64,000 bases of DNA, from NCBI RefSeq assembly GCF_963259705.1, contig NC_081844.1, positions 110,856,965-110,920,964 of the forward strand. Direction: 5' to 3'. Numbering within the stretch: the stretch's first letter is position 1; every line of letters begins with the position of its first letter. The notes beneath the pieces were generated by a model that ran no database searches, was not told the origin of the DNA, and saw nothing but the letters and a program-made list of their open reading frames with translations. This document shows, piece by piece, positions 21,620 to 38,524 of this stretch. A program made the position numbers and the translations under genes. Source of the stretch: Myotis daubentonii. Lineage: Eukaryota; Chordata; Mammalia; Chiroptera; Vespertilionidae.

Positions 21620-23420
21620 TGACCACCTTCGAGAGGAGCAGGTGGCAGGAGCCCCCTGAGCCCCTGCTCTGACAGGCGGACCTGCTGCTCCTGGGGGTTC
21701 CCATCGCCTGTGGTTTGCCCAAGGTCACATCACAGGCACTGAGTGGTGGGTCAGGGTCCCCCCACGGGTCCGACCCCGGGCTCTGGGTCCAGTGCCCTGG
21801 CCCAGGTGAGGAGTGCGAGTCCTGACCACCAAGAGGCGATCCTTCCCTGCTCACCCACCGCCTGAGGGACCCCAGAAGGAGTGCTGGGAGGACCCAGGTC
21901 CCCGCCCCCTTGAAGCCCAGAGGGAGGGAGGAGTGGCTTGGGGTCCCCAGGCTGGTGGGTGTCCAGACCGGGCTGTCCTCCAGGCTTTCCCTGTGCTGCA
22001 GGGAGTGCTGGGAGGCCAGGGGCCCAGGGTCCAGCCACTGCCCCTCCCCTCTCTGTTCCCGTTCCCCCGGGTGTGACGGAGGCCTGAGCACTGAGCCCTT
22101 GGCCGACATAGAGTCCTGGTCCAGTCGCCCCGGCCCCACACCCTGGTGGTGGTAGCTGAGCCGATGGCCTTGGCGTGGCCGGGACAAACGCTCAGCGACG
22201 CGTCCTGCCCCTGCCTGGCGCCATCAGGGGAGGGCCCAGGGGAGAGCAAAGCACCCCGGCGTGCGGGCCTGGGGAGGCAGGGTGTCGGGTCATCGCCCAG
22301 GAGCCACCATGGCCCCCGCCTTGTCTCTGCCGGCTCAGGGCGCAGCTCGGCTATGGAAGGGGCTGGGGCAGGGGAAGGGGGGCCTGTCCCTTGTGGGAGA
22401 GGAGATGCCCCCGACGGCCCGCTGGTCTGGAAGGAGGTGCAGTGCCAGCGTCGAGGGCCTCGGCAGTAGGTCACTGGGGGAAAGGCAGGTAGGTGTTGGG
22501 ACGAGGGCACTCAGGTCTGGGACTGGCTGGCAGCTTCTCGCGCCCCCCCCCCCCCAGGCCCTGGGACCTGCCAGGGCCTGGCCACCTGCTCAGCGTAAAC
22601 AGTGGTCAGAGGCCCCCGCTGCCAGGATCTGGGCCGGCAGGTCTGTCCTGTGACAGGCTTGGTCCGTGTCCAGCCCCAGACAGGAAAATCGGGCCCAGCC
22701 GGCCCGGCCGCCTCCCGAGTGGGTGTGGGCCTGACACCAGCTGCCCAGGGCCAAGGTCTCGCCCGGCCAGAGAGCCCCAGGGTGCCGAGCAGCCAGCCGC
22801 CCCCCAGCCTCCTGGACATGGGCTCAGCTAACGCTGCCATGGTGTGGGGCTGGCCCCTCGATGTCATTGTGCGCGGGCTTGGCACAGCCGGCCCCTCCCC
22901 CTCCCCAAGGAGGGTTGCCGCACCCACCCACAGCACCGCCACCTTCCCCTGAGCTCAGGGCACAGTGAGGGGGCGTGTCCCAGGCCCCCAGTGATGGCAG
23001 AGACCAGCGTGCTCCACCCCAGGAAGGGGCAGATGGCCCCAGACTCGCCTCAGCAATGAGAAAGCGGAGACCCAGAGCAGCAGGGGCTGTGAGGCGGCTG
23101 AGCGGAGCCCCAGGTATGAAAGGCACACAAGGCCCATGCTGGCAGGAAGGGCCAAGCCGAAGCCAAAGCTGCCCCGTGAGGCAAAGCCATTGCCCCAGGT
23201 GTACAAGAGGCTCTGGAGTGGGGAAGCTTCAGAGCCAGGGCTCCCTGGAGGCCTTCCTGGAGGAGGTGGCTAAACAAGAATGTGCCAGGAGGACAGCTGC
23301 AAGAACAGCCCAGAGGACACTGGGTCTGGCCTCCACCATCAGGGATGGCCTGGAGCCGAAGGACCTTCCCGGGAACCAGGGACCCTCGGGAACCATAAAC
23401 CAGCTCAGTCTGATGTCAAA
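21620..23420. other. Intergenic stretch, no gene seen
   Basis: A MIR-like fragment near 21700-21760 (ttgcccaaggtcacatcac). Otherwise GC-rich sequence with composition-driven open frames and a poly-C run near 22546. Confidence 0.4.
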
Positions 23421-23421
23421 A

Positions 23422-23520
23422 TCCCCTCGCTCCCCCCAAAAAAATAATAAAAATAGTTTTAAAAATCCCCTCGCCCCCTAAAAAAATAATAAAATAGTTT
23501 TTAAAAATCCCTTCGCCCCC
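23422..23520 (+). repeat. ~45-bp tandem repeat, about two copies
   Basis: The block 'aaaaaaataataaaaatag' followed by 'ttttaaaaatcccctcgcc' repeats with small changes, ending in a third partial copy 'cccttcgccccc'. It probably derives from an A-rich retroposon tail. Confidence 0.65.
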
Positions 23521-23598
23521 ACTCGTCGCTTGCAGAGCTATGGGACAGGAGACCTCCAGGCCTCCGCCCACCTTCCTGCACAGTGCAAGCTGCCCGCC

Positions 23599-23796
23599 GG
23601 CCTGGCTCAGGGGTTGTGTTGACATGTGAACCCGGAGGTCACGGTTTGATTCCTGGTCAGGGCACACGTCTGGGTTGTGGGCTCGATCCCCAGTGTGGGA
23701 AGTGCAGGAGGCAGCTGATCAATGATTCTCATCGTTGATGTTTCTATCTCCCTCTCCCTTCCTCTCAGAAATCAATAAAAATATATTTTTTAAGAG
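23599..23796 (+). mobile_element. Ves SINE, full length
   Basis: Head 'ggcctggctcaggggttg', B-box 'ggtttgattcctggtcagg', middle 'gcaggaggcagctgatc', CT-rich stretch and 'gaaatcaataaaaatatat' tail. Confidence 0.9.
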
Positions 23797-24540
23797 GGGA
23801 GGGAGGGAGAGAGAGAGATAGTGCGCAGAGCGAAGCCAGCACCCTCGGAGCCATCCGAGCGGCCCTGCTGACCCAGCTGGGAGTCCCGGCATCGAACCAC
23901 AGCGGCCCTGCTGTGTGCTCACTGGTCCCAGCGTCCGCCTGGGAAGGACCTAGACCTTGGCTTCCCCGCCCGGCGAGCGAGTGGGTCCCCGGTCCGGACA
24001 GCCCTGTCCCTGCCCCTGTCCTGAGTCTTCGCCCTTGGAGGCCCCTGCGCCCCGGTCTGCGCAGCCGGCCAACTTCTGCGGGTCCCTGGGGCGGGGGCGG
24101 GGCCGGGGCGCGGGGGGCGGGTGGGGTCAGGGTGGCCCCTTTGGCGCCGGGAGGAACCCGCTCTGGCTGGAGGAGGGAGCCCACAGCGCCCCCCAGGACG
24201 CCGGCTCCCTGCACACGCTGTGGGCCGTGGCGCGGTCCCGGGAGCCGGGCAGGGACGGCAGGCGGCGGGCTGGTGACACCGACGTGGGACAGGAGGCCGC
24301 CGGGGAGACGCTGGTGCGGCGGGTGGGGCGGAGCTGGAGGGGCCTGCGGGGTTGGGGCGGGGCTGGCGTGTCCTGGCTGGGGCTCCCGGGGGGCTGTGAG
24401 TGGGGGAGCAGGGGGTGCATTCCAGGGTTGGAGGCCTCACCCTGGGCCTTCCTGAGTTCTTGGGGGACCCTGGGAACAGCGATGAGCCTCCCTGGGCCCC
24501 GTTCCCGCGTCTAAAAGGGGCCCAGCAGCCCCAGCGCTGT

Positions 24541-24560
24541 GGGCGCGCCCCCTAGTGACC
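24541..24560 (-). promoter_or_regulatory. CTCF-like motif, reverse
   Basis: GGGCGCGCCCCCTAGTGACC reads GGTCACTAGGGGGCGCG on the minus strand, a strong CTCF core upstream of TMEM184A. Confidence 0.5.
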
Positions 24561-24899
24561 ACACAGAGCAGACACCTGCGGGCACCCAGGACGCACAAGC
24601 CCACTGTCACCATAGCAGGGCCAAGACCAGCCGAGGCCCCCGGCCGCCCCATCACCAGGGGCTGAGCTGGCACCTTTGGGGGGGCTGGGCGCGGGGAGTC
24701 GGGTGCCCAGGCAGAGCCCAGTGCCCGGCTGTCACTCCCTGCGCCCCCAAACCCAGAAACGTTTCCAGGGCACCCCTTGGGGAAGGGGTTTTAAACCAAG
24801 GTGGGATTCCCGGAACACATTTCACCCGTTTCCAAGGCACTGAATGCGCCGCGATGTAGTGCAAGCGTCACCGCCGTCTCCTCCCAGAGCCCCGTCCCC

Positions 24900-25170
24900 T
24901 GCCCACCCTGCCCCGCGTGGGGCCTGTCCTGCGGGAGCCGCCAGCCCAGCTCCGCCACCCGGACCCCCGCAGGCCCTCCCCGCCCCCGTCCCGGGCCGGA
25001 GCAGCCGCCTGGCCAGCTGGCGCGGGCAGGTGAGCGCACCTGGCGGCTGGCGGGTTCGGGCGAGCCAGCTGCCGCCGAGCAAAGCCCGAGGGATCGGGTG
25101 TCCGCCGGGGGCGGGGCCGAGGACGGGGAGGAGCGCAGGGCGGCCCCGCCCCCGTGAGCGCAGGTGGAGG
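24900..25170 (+). promoter_or_regulatory. TMEM184A: TMEM184A CpG-island promoter / likely first exon
   Basis: The CpG-dense zone (about 24060-25420) carries several GC boxes. A good donor gggcag|gtgagc lies after 25029, and another possible one near 25165. The first coding exon begins exactly at an AG acceptor (25921-25922), so at least one upstream untranslated exon must exist; it most likely ends here. The TSS was not determined. Confidence 0.4.
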
Positions 25171-25592
25171 CAGGTGGGCGGCCCCGCCCCTGCGCTGGCA
25201 CCGCCCCAGCAGCGCCTCGCCCCACCCCCAGTGGGGCCACCGGTGGGGGCCACGTGGCCACACAAATGACCCGCCGGCTTCCCCGGAGGCCGGGCCTCGC
25301 AGGGCTGGGCCCGGAGCTTCCTGCCGGGAGGTGGGTCTGGGCCTGCGAGGCCGGAAGGAGGGGAAGCCCGGACAGCCCGGAGCCAGCGCGGGAGGAGGGG
25401 GTGCCCGGGCCCCAGCAGGTGGGCAGTGGCTGAAGCAGGCGTGGAGGCCAGTGAGTGACCAAGCGGGGCCCCGAGCGTCCAGGGAGCCCGTGGGGGCTGG
25501 GCTGGCCCCCTCCAGCCACCTGCTCCCGGACTCCAGCCTGGCAGGCTGGCCACTGGGGCTCCCCGACTTCCCCAGACAACTTTGGCCCCTAA

Positions 25593-32460
<6,868 letters not shown>

Positions 32461-32784
32461 GGCCGGGTGGTCTGGCCGCTGGGGAAGGGCAGGGCTCCTC
32501 ACCCCTGACCCTCCGCCAAAGGTCCACCCCTCCCAGAGCCTCCTGCCCGGCCCGTGGCAGAGGGCGCCTGCGCCTGTCCAGGAGCCCAGGGACCTGCCGG
32601 TGCAGCTGGCCATGCCCTCAGGGGCCGCATGGCCGCCCTGACAGCGGGTCTCGGCTGGGCCCGGCTCTGGTCCTCTTGGGCGCTGCTGCGCATCCCTCAG
32701 CCACGGAGCCCTGGCCAGCCCTCACCCCGGAGGTGCTCCCCGTGCGGGCCTGGGGTGCCGGGGCCACCAGCCGGGTTATTTCTA

Positions 32785-32790
32785 CATAAA
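32785..32790 (+). terminator. TMEM184A: TMEM184A candidate poly(A) signal (CATAAA)
   Basis: No AATAAA or ATTAAA is found in the 400 nt after the stop. The variant hexamer cataaa, followed by a T/G-rich stretch (gggtttgctatgactctcg), is the best candidate and would give a 3'UTR of about 350 nt. Confidence 0.45.
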
Positions 32791-32829
32791 CCCCTGGGTT
32801 TGCTATGACTCTCGTGGCCTCTGTCCCGG

Positions 32830-34535
32830 CAGGGCCGGTGCTGATGGATGCGGGGCGCGAGGTGGAAGGGGCCCATGGTGCCAAGTCTGGGAATTGGGGG
32901 CAGTGTCCCAGCTCCGAGCAGGACAGGATGAGGAGCTCACCCCACCACCGAATGCCCTGCCCTGTGCGCCCTGAGGCGGGGGCACGCGGCCTCCCCTGTG
33001 CCAGCCCCGCCCTCCGTGGGAGGTCAGGGGGCGGGAGGAGCGGAGACCTGGAGGCGCCTCCTGTCCTCTCCCTCGTGGGACGCGCGGCTGCAGAGCTGGG
33101 GAGCGGGTCTGGGTGCTGCCCGCCCTCTGGGAGCCTGGAGGTCGGGGTCACCACATGGGCGGGGCCTAGCAGGAGGGGCGGGCTGAGGGCAGCAGAGGCT
33201 GCAAGTCTTGGTCGGCCCTGTGTCTGGGTGTCCAGCAGGTGGGGTGGGAGCTGGGGGGCGTGTGGGGGAGGTGTAGGGGCCCGAGAGCCTACAGGCAGGA
33301 GGCCCAGTGGCCACCGCCCTGCGGCCCGCCCTCCCCGCGCCCCCTCCGGGCCACCTGCTCCCGTGTCACCAAGGAAGGAGGCAGAGGTGCCAAGTCCCGG
33401 ACTCACCAGACGGACTGGCCAGCGGTGTCCGCGATGGGTGGGGTCTTCCCTGCCCCTTGCTCCTTGCGCCTGGGACTCCCCGATAAGATAGGCCGGGCCT
33501 CCCCTGCGCCCGCTGGAGCGTCCCCCACGACTTATCTCGGCCTCTGCAGCTGGCGGCCCAGGCGGCCCCCGTGTGGCCCCCCCACGTCTCAATCCGCGGT
33601 TTGAAAGCGGAGGGAGAGGTGTCGACCACGCAGGGGCCTTCTGGAGGCTGCGGGCTGGGAAGCGCCAGGCCCCGCTGTGAGCCAGGGTGCCCGCGGGCCT
33701 GGCTGCCCCAAGCTGTGCGCACGGATAGTCAGAGGCCCAAGGGACACGCGTGGGCTGCAGGGCGCCGTGGGCCGGCTGTGCGGGGGGCAGGGGGCAGTGC
33801 TGGGCTTGGTGCTTCGGAGGGAGAGGAGGTCGGCGTTTGCCAAGCCCCTGGCCAGACCGCACGCACTTCCTCCTCGCGACAGCCCGGGGGGCGGCCCGGC
33901 CCAGAGAGGCTGAGCCACCTGCCAGGTCACAGCTGCAGGGACCCGTCCTCTCCCACCCTGGCCCCGTGACACCTGTCGTGGGCAGAACTTCCAGCTGTGA
34001 GGACAAAACAGGTGTCCGGGCTCCTGCCTGTGCAGGCGAGGGGACCGTGGAGCCGGTCAGGGCTGCTGCTCGGGCCTCTGGGGCCTTGCCCTCCCAGGGG
34101 GGGGCTGCAGTGGCCACACAGGCCGGAGCGGCGTGTCTTGGCCTCAGTATTCTCTTCTGTAAAATGGCCCCAGCGATTCACATAGAGGGCCTGGGGGACA
34201 GGGAGCCCAGTGGGGAACCAGGGCCTGTGCCTCCCCAGCTCACGCACAGGCTGTGGCCAGCTCCAGATCTGGAGGCTCCCGGGGAGGAGCAGGGTCGGTT
34301 GCAGGGGGTCTGCTCGGCTGGGAAACATCGGTGGGTGCCACTGACAAGCTCAGGGGGACAGTGGCCACTGCCGAGGCTGCGTCCGTGGACTGGGCCCCCG
34401 GCCAGCAGGTGGGACCCTCCGAACCCCGTCCACCAGCCAGGGAGTGAGCCTGCTGCCCCTCCCACCGGGTGACCCGCTCACAGCAGCACCTGATTTGGGT
34501 AAAGGGATGTGGGGGGACCACCAACCACACAGCAA
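32830..34535. other. TMEM184A-MAFK intergenic stretch (tail to tail)
   Basis: GC-rich, no gene seen. MIR-like traces lie near 33890-33960 (sense) and 34127-34190 (ctcttctgtaaaatggcc, antisense). Confidence 0.45.
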
Positions 34536-34539
34536 GACA

Positions 34540-36449
34540 AACCTGAAACCAGAAAAGTCTTTATTGCAAAGGTACAAAAGCGTCACAGCAGAGATGTACA
34601 GCAATAAATTAGGCGGTGGTGTGGGCGCGGCACGGGGCACGCCCACAGGAACAAGGGCCACGCAGAGGGTCTCCTCAATAATTTATGTCGGGGTCGAAGC
34701 AGCACAAAAATAAATATTGAAATGAAGTTGCTGAGCGCTGAGGCGAGGGGGTGAGCTGCAGGCGGAGCCTACCCTGGGGCGGCAGGTGCCCTCGAAGACT
34801 TCGGTCTGAGCGCAGGCCTCGCCTCTCCTCTTAAATAAAGTCCATATATTAAATGTGACAGCGTTTCAATAATCTGAAAGGAAAAGCACGAGGGGCACTC
34901 CAGGCTTCCTTCCGTGACCCTGTCCGCGGGGTGGGGGCCTCCCGTGTCCCGCGGGACCGGGCAGTCGGGGAACCCAGCACAGCGGCCGAGCAGGACGCCC
35001 GCCAGGCCCCAGGCGGTCGCAGAGCCCGCAGAGGGCAGCGGGACGGGGTGCTGGGCCGAGCTCCAACCTGGACCCTCCGCCTGCAGCCCTGCTGCACATT
35101 TACAGTATCAAACAGGAAAGGTACAAAACCCGACAACAAAATGTGTATAGAACTTTTTATATATATATATACTCTCTCTTAAATACTCCCAGTCCTGACT
35201 GATATCCAATGTGGATTACCTACCACAGCTATGGCAGCCACAGCTTCCTCACCCGGCCCCCGCTGCCCCAGGACAGGACACAGGACACAGCCGGGGGCCG
35301 GCCGGACCGTCCGCAGCAAGGACGCAGCCCCTCTGCCTCCCCCGGCGGCGGGCACCTGGGGGGTGGGGGCTTCACAGCTTGCCCGGTCTTTCTGGGCGGG
35401 GCCAGTGGTGGGGCTCGGGCCTCTTCCCAGGACGGCAGGATGGGGACAGCACCCGCAGCAGTGCTGAGGGCGGGGAGCCCCAGCAGAGGTCACCGAGGTC
35501 ACCCGTGGCTCCAGAAGGTTCCAGGCGATGATTAAGCACCAAGGTTGCAGGGTCCCACCCTCTGTGCAGGCAGACCATGCAAGCGCCCCCACCTTCCGGC
35601 CTGTGCCCCCACCTCCCCGCAACGCCCTCCCCCACCTCCTGCACCCCACCTGTCATCCTGCTCTCCCTCCTCTGGCAGCGGGAACAAGCACAGCTCCACT
35701 TCCAACTTCCACAGCTAAGCAGACCCCCTGCAGCCAACCCATTCCACCCAGAGGTCCCCTTCCCCTTCCACTCCCGCCCCACCCCCACCCCGGCCTCACC
35801 GTCCCAGGCTCTGCGGGTGGCGGCAGGGCCAGAGGGCTGCAGCTGGGAGCTGGGGACCTCACTCATCACCCCAACACAGGGACACTTTGCAACACGCATG
35901 CAACTCTCCACACGGACGCCCCAGTGATGCCTGTGAGCAGCTGCTGCTCCAAGCCCAGGGGCTGCTGGCCCCACGCACGGCCTCCCTTCGCCCGCCGCCC
36001 GGCATAGAGCCTGGCCGCGGCAGTCACGGTGCGCGTGGGCCAGGACGAAGGTTCCTCCTGGGACAGCAGGGCTGTGGGCAGTGGGGCTCCAGGCCACAGC
36101 AGGACAGAGGCTGACGCGGCTGAGGCTGAGGCTGGAGGCGGGCAGGGCCCTCGGGCCTCAGGCCAGGAGCCTCCGAGCCCTTCCCCACCCTGACTCCCCG
36201 GGAGACAGACCCCGAAGCGACAGCCTGGAGAGCGGGTGACCGAGGGTGGCCAGTGCATGTGCGTGTGCGTGTGCGCGAGGGCACGTGTGGGCACATGTGG
36301 GCGTGTGCAGGAAGGCGTGCGGCTCACAGGTTCACGAGACCCTACTCTCCACGCGGCCCCACGGGAGCCCCGTGGACTCGGCACGTGGACTTGGTGTCGG
36401 GGATCTGTCCCCATGGACCCTGACAGCACCCGGCGCCCAGCCACAGGCA
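34540..36449 (-). other. MAFK: MAFK 3' untranslated region
   Basis: Minus-strand region between the MAFK stop and the only TTTATT (AATAAA on minus) before TMEM184A. The distal 650 bp is AT-richer (cagcaataaattaggc, caaaaataaatattg, a TA run at 35158-35171), as in conserved 3'UTRs. The extent is inferred from the hexamer; about 1.9 kb, compatible with the long 3'UTR of mammalian MAFK. Confidence 0.6.
34560..34565 (-). terminator. MAFK: MAFK polyadenylation signal (AATAAA)
   Basis: tttatt on the plus strand within 'aagtctttattgcaaagg'. Cleavage would fall near 34540 on the minus strand. Confidence 0.6.
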
Positions 36450-37668
36450 CTAGGAGGCGGCCGAGAAGGGCACGGAGGGGGACTTGACGATGGTGATGAC
36501 GCTGGTGGTGGCCACCTTGGAGGGCGTGACGGGCCCGCGGGCCACGGTGCGCGCGAAGGTCTGCAGCGCCTCGTACTTGGAGCGCAGCGCGTCCAGCTCC
36601 AGCCGCATGCTGGCGTTCTCCGAGGCCAGCTTCTCCACCTCCCGCTGCAGCGCCACCCGCTGCCGCTCCAGCTCCTCCTTCTGCGTCACCCGCTTGATGC
36701 GGCAGCTGGCGGCGTAGCCGCGGTTCTTGAGCGTGCGGCGCCGCTGCTTGAGCCGCACCACCTCCTCCTTGGACAGGCCCCGCAGGTGCTGGTTCAGCTC
36801 CCGCACCGACATGGACACCAGCTCATCGTCGCTGAGCACCGGGGCGTTCTCGCCCGCCTCCTTCTTGACCTGCGGGCCCGGGCACAGGTCAGCACCAGGC
36901 CCGAGGCCGGCTCAGCAGACGGGGGTCTGGGTCCCGGCAGCCCCTCCCCCACCAGAGGTCACTCGAGGTGCACACACGTGGCCATGGCCTGGATACACGG
37001 CCACCCAAACCTGCCAGGCCACAGCCCATGTGGGTGTTGCCCCGTGACCCTCCAGTGCCTGGAACAGGACTGACACAGCAGGCGGGGGACAGGAGGGCTT
37101 GGAGGTGCACAGCCCACAAGTGCATGGAGATCCCGTGGGCTCCTGCGACCAGAGACAGAGGCCCAAGGGCACAGCCAGCCTCAAGCTGAGAGGGAGTCGA
37201 GAGCAGGCCCCGGGGCAGGGCCACCCGCCCGCACGAAGGAGTCCTCCTCCTGGACCCGAGGGCTGGCGCCTCCTGAGGCCACAGCCTGACTGTCCCCCCC
37301 TCACTCGGTGGCGCTTCCTCAGCCCACAGCCCTGGGACAGGCCTCCTTCCTCGCAGCGGACGGGCACAGACGGCCTGGGCTGCCCCCTCACCCCTGCTTA
37401 CCTTTTTAAAAAATATATATATATCTTTATTGATTTCAGAGAGGAAGGGAGAGGGAGAGAGAGAAACATCAATGACGAGAATCACTGATTGGCTGCCTCC
37501 TGCACGTCCCCTATTGGGGATCAAGCCCGCAACCCAGGCAGGTGCCCTGGACTGGAATCGAACCTGGGACTTTTCCGTCCGCAGGCTGACGCTCTATCCA
37601 CTGAACCACACCGGCTAGGGCGCCCCGCTTACCTTTAATGCCTTGTTCGGTTTGGGATTAGTCGTCAT
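36450..37668 (-). CDS. MAFK: Small Maf bZIP transcription factor MafK, complete, 2 coding exons
   Basis: Coding exon 1 is 37668-37633 ([12 protein letters not shown], 12 codons, donor gtaagc) and exon 2 is 36869-36450 ([10 protein letters not shown]... to stop, acceptor gcccgcag), giving 151 aa. Small Mafs lack a transactivation domain and bind MARE/ARE DNA as homodimers or as partners of NRF2, NFE2 and BACH proteins in the nucleus. Visible here: the extended homology region about residues 24-49, the basic region about 51-76 ([18 protein letters not shown]...), and a zipper with heptad residues L79, L86, L93, M100, L107, L114. The tail ends SVPFSAAS. The C-terminal stretch is about five residues shorter than the human 156-aa protein as remembered (between IVKS and SVPFS). 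The intron (36870-37632) holds a SINE whose target duplication copied the donor. The exon encoding the bZIP is GC-rich and intact. Confidence 0.96.
37403..37621 (-). mobile_element. Ves SINE inserted at the MAFK donor site
   Basis: Full-length reverse-strand SINE, sense relative to MAFK. Its head starts only about 11 nt into the intron. The flanks share gcttaccttt exactly (37396-37405 and 37627-37636), extended by CCCC with a one-base difference, so the target duplication includes the splice donor. Confidence 0.9.
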
Positions 37669-38469
37669 AACCTGGGCACCGTCACCCGCACAGAACGGCC
37701 TGGAAATCGTAACTAGAAAGCAGAGGACACAGAAGCCACACGGTCAGTCCCGCTGGCCGGGGGCCGCCTGGGCCGCCACCGGTGACCGAGCAGGGCCATC
37801 CCGACAGCGGAGAGGCCCCAAGGCGGTTCAGCTCACCCTCCCTCGGTCCAGTTGCAGCGCCCCGAAAGCCCGGCGGGCCCCCGCCCCTCCTGAGGGGCTC
37901 CCCCGGGACCAGGTGGGTGCCCAGCCACGCCTTCCACTCCGGCGGCAGCCCGAGGAGCTCCCCTGCTCCCCCCACCCCACTCCCTGTTGCAAGAGCGCCA
38001 GCCCTGGGGTGACGCCAGGCTGAGCAGAGCTGCTTCCTGCAGACTCTCCCTGTGCCTGTGGGTACAGGACGCCACGTTCAGGGGCCAAAGTACGCACGTA
38101 CAGGCTCCGAGAATGACCCCACCAGGCACCTGCGGGGCCACCAGCCTCGGGCAGCACCTGCCCCGGAGGAGCCCGTTCTCCCAGCCGGCCTACCTCTGCC
38201 AAGGGCACTGCAGCTGTGACATCACCGCCTCCCCCTGGGCTGCCCCTGGCCCTGACCTGGGCTCAGCGGGTGGGCAGGGCTCCTAGGCCAGCCTGGGGCA
38301 GGTGGGGAGCCGGGGAGCCGCTGCCCTGGGAGCGCATCGCCCGTCTGGCGGGAGCTGTCCCTGCCGCCGCCAGCCCCGCCCTCCTAGTTTTGCGTCTGCA
38401 TTGTGTCACACATTCTAATCATTCATGAAAAAGCCAGCCAGGCATCCCAAGCATGACTCCCCTCTGATA

Positions 38470-38522
38470 GTTGCCATGGCGACCTTGGGACGTAGCCAGC
38501 CCCTGATGGTTGTCATGGAAAC
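38470..38522. promoter_or_regulatory. Pair of RFX X-box-like motifs in MAFK intron 1
   Basis: GTTGCCATGGCGAC at 38470-38483 and GTTGTCATGGAAAC at 38509-38522 each match the RFX X-box (GTTGCCATGGMAAC) with one or two differences. The surrounding sequence is partly duplicated (ctgatagttgcc / ctgatggttgtc). Lies about 0.8 kb upstream of the MAFK start-codon exon. Confidence 0.5.
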
Positions 38523-38524
38523 AG

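Noticed and set aside
36837..36839. Start codon for MAFK at the beginning of the long exon
   Set aside because: The triplet is GTG (Val); the frame continues upstream through [10 protein letters not shown] to a good acceptor and an ATG exon at 37633-37668.
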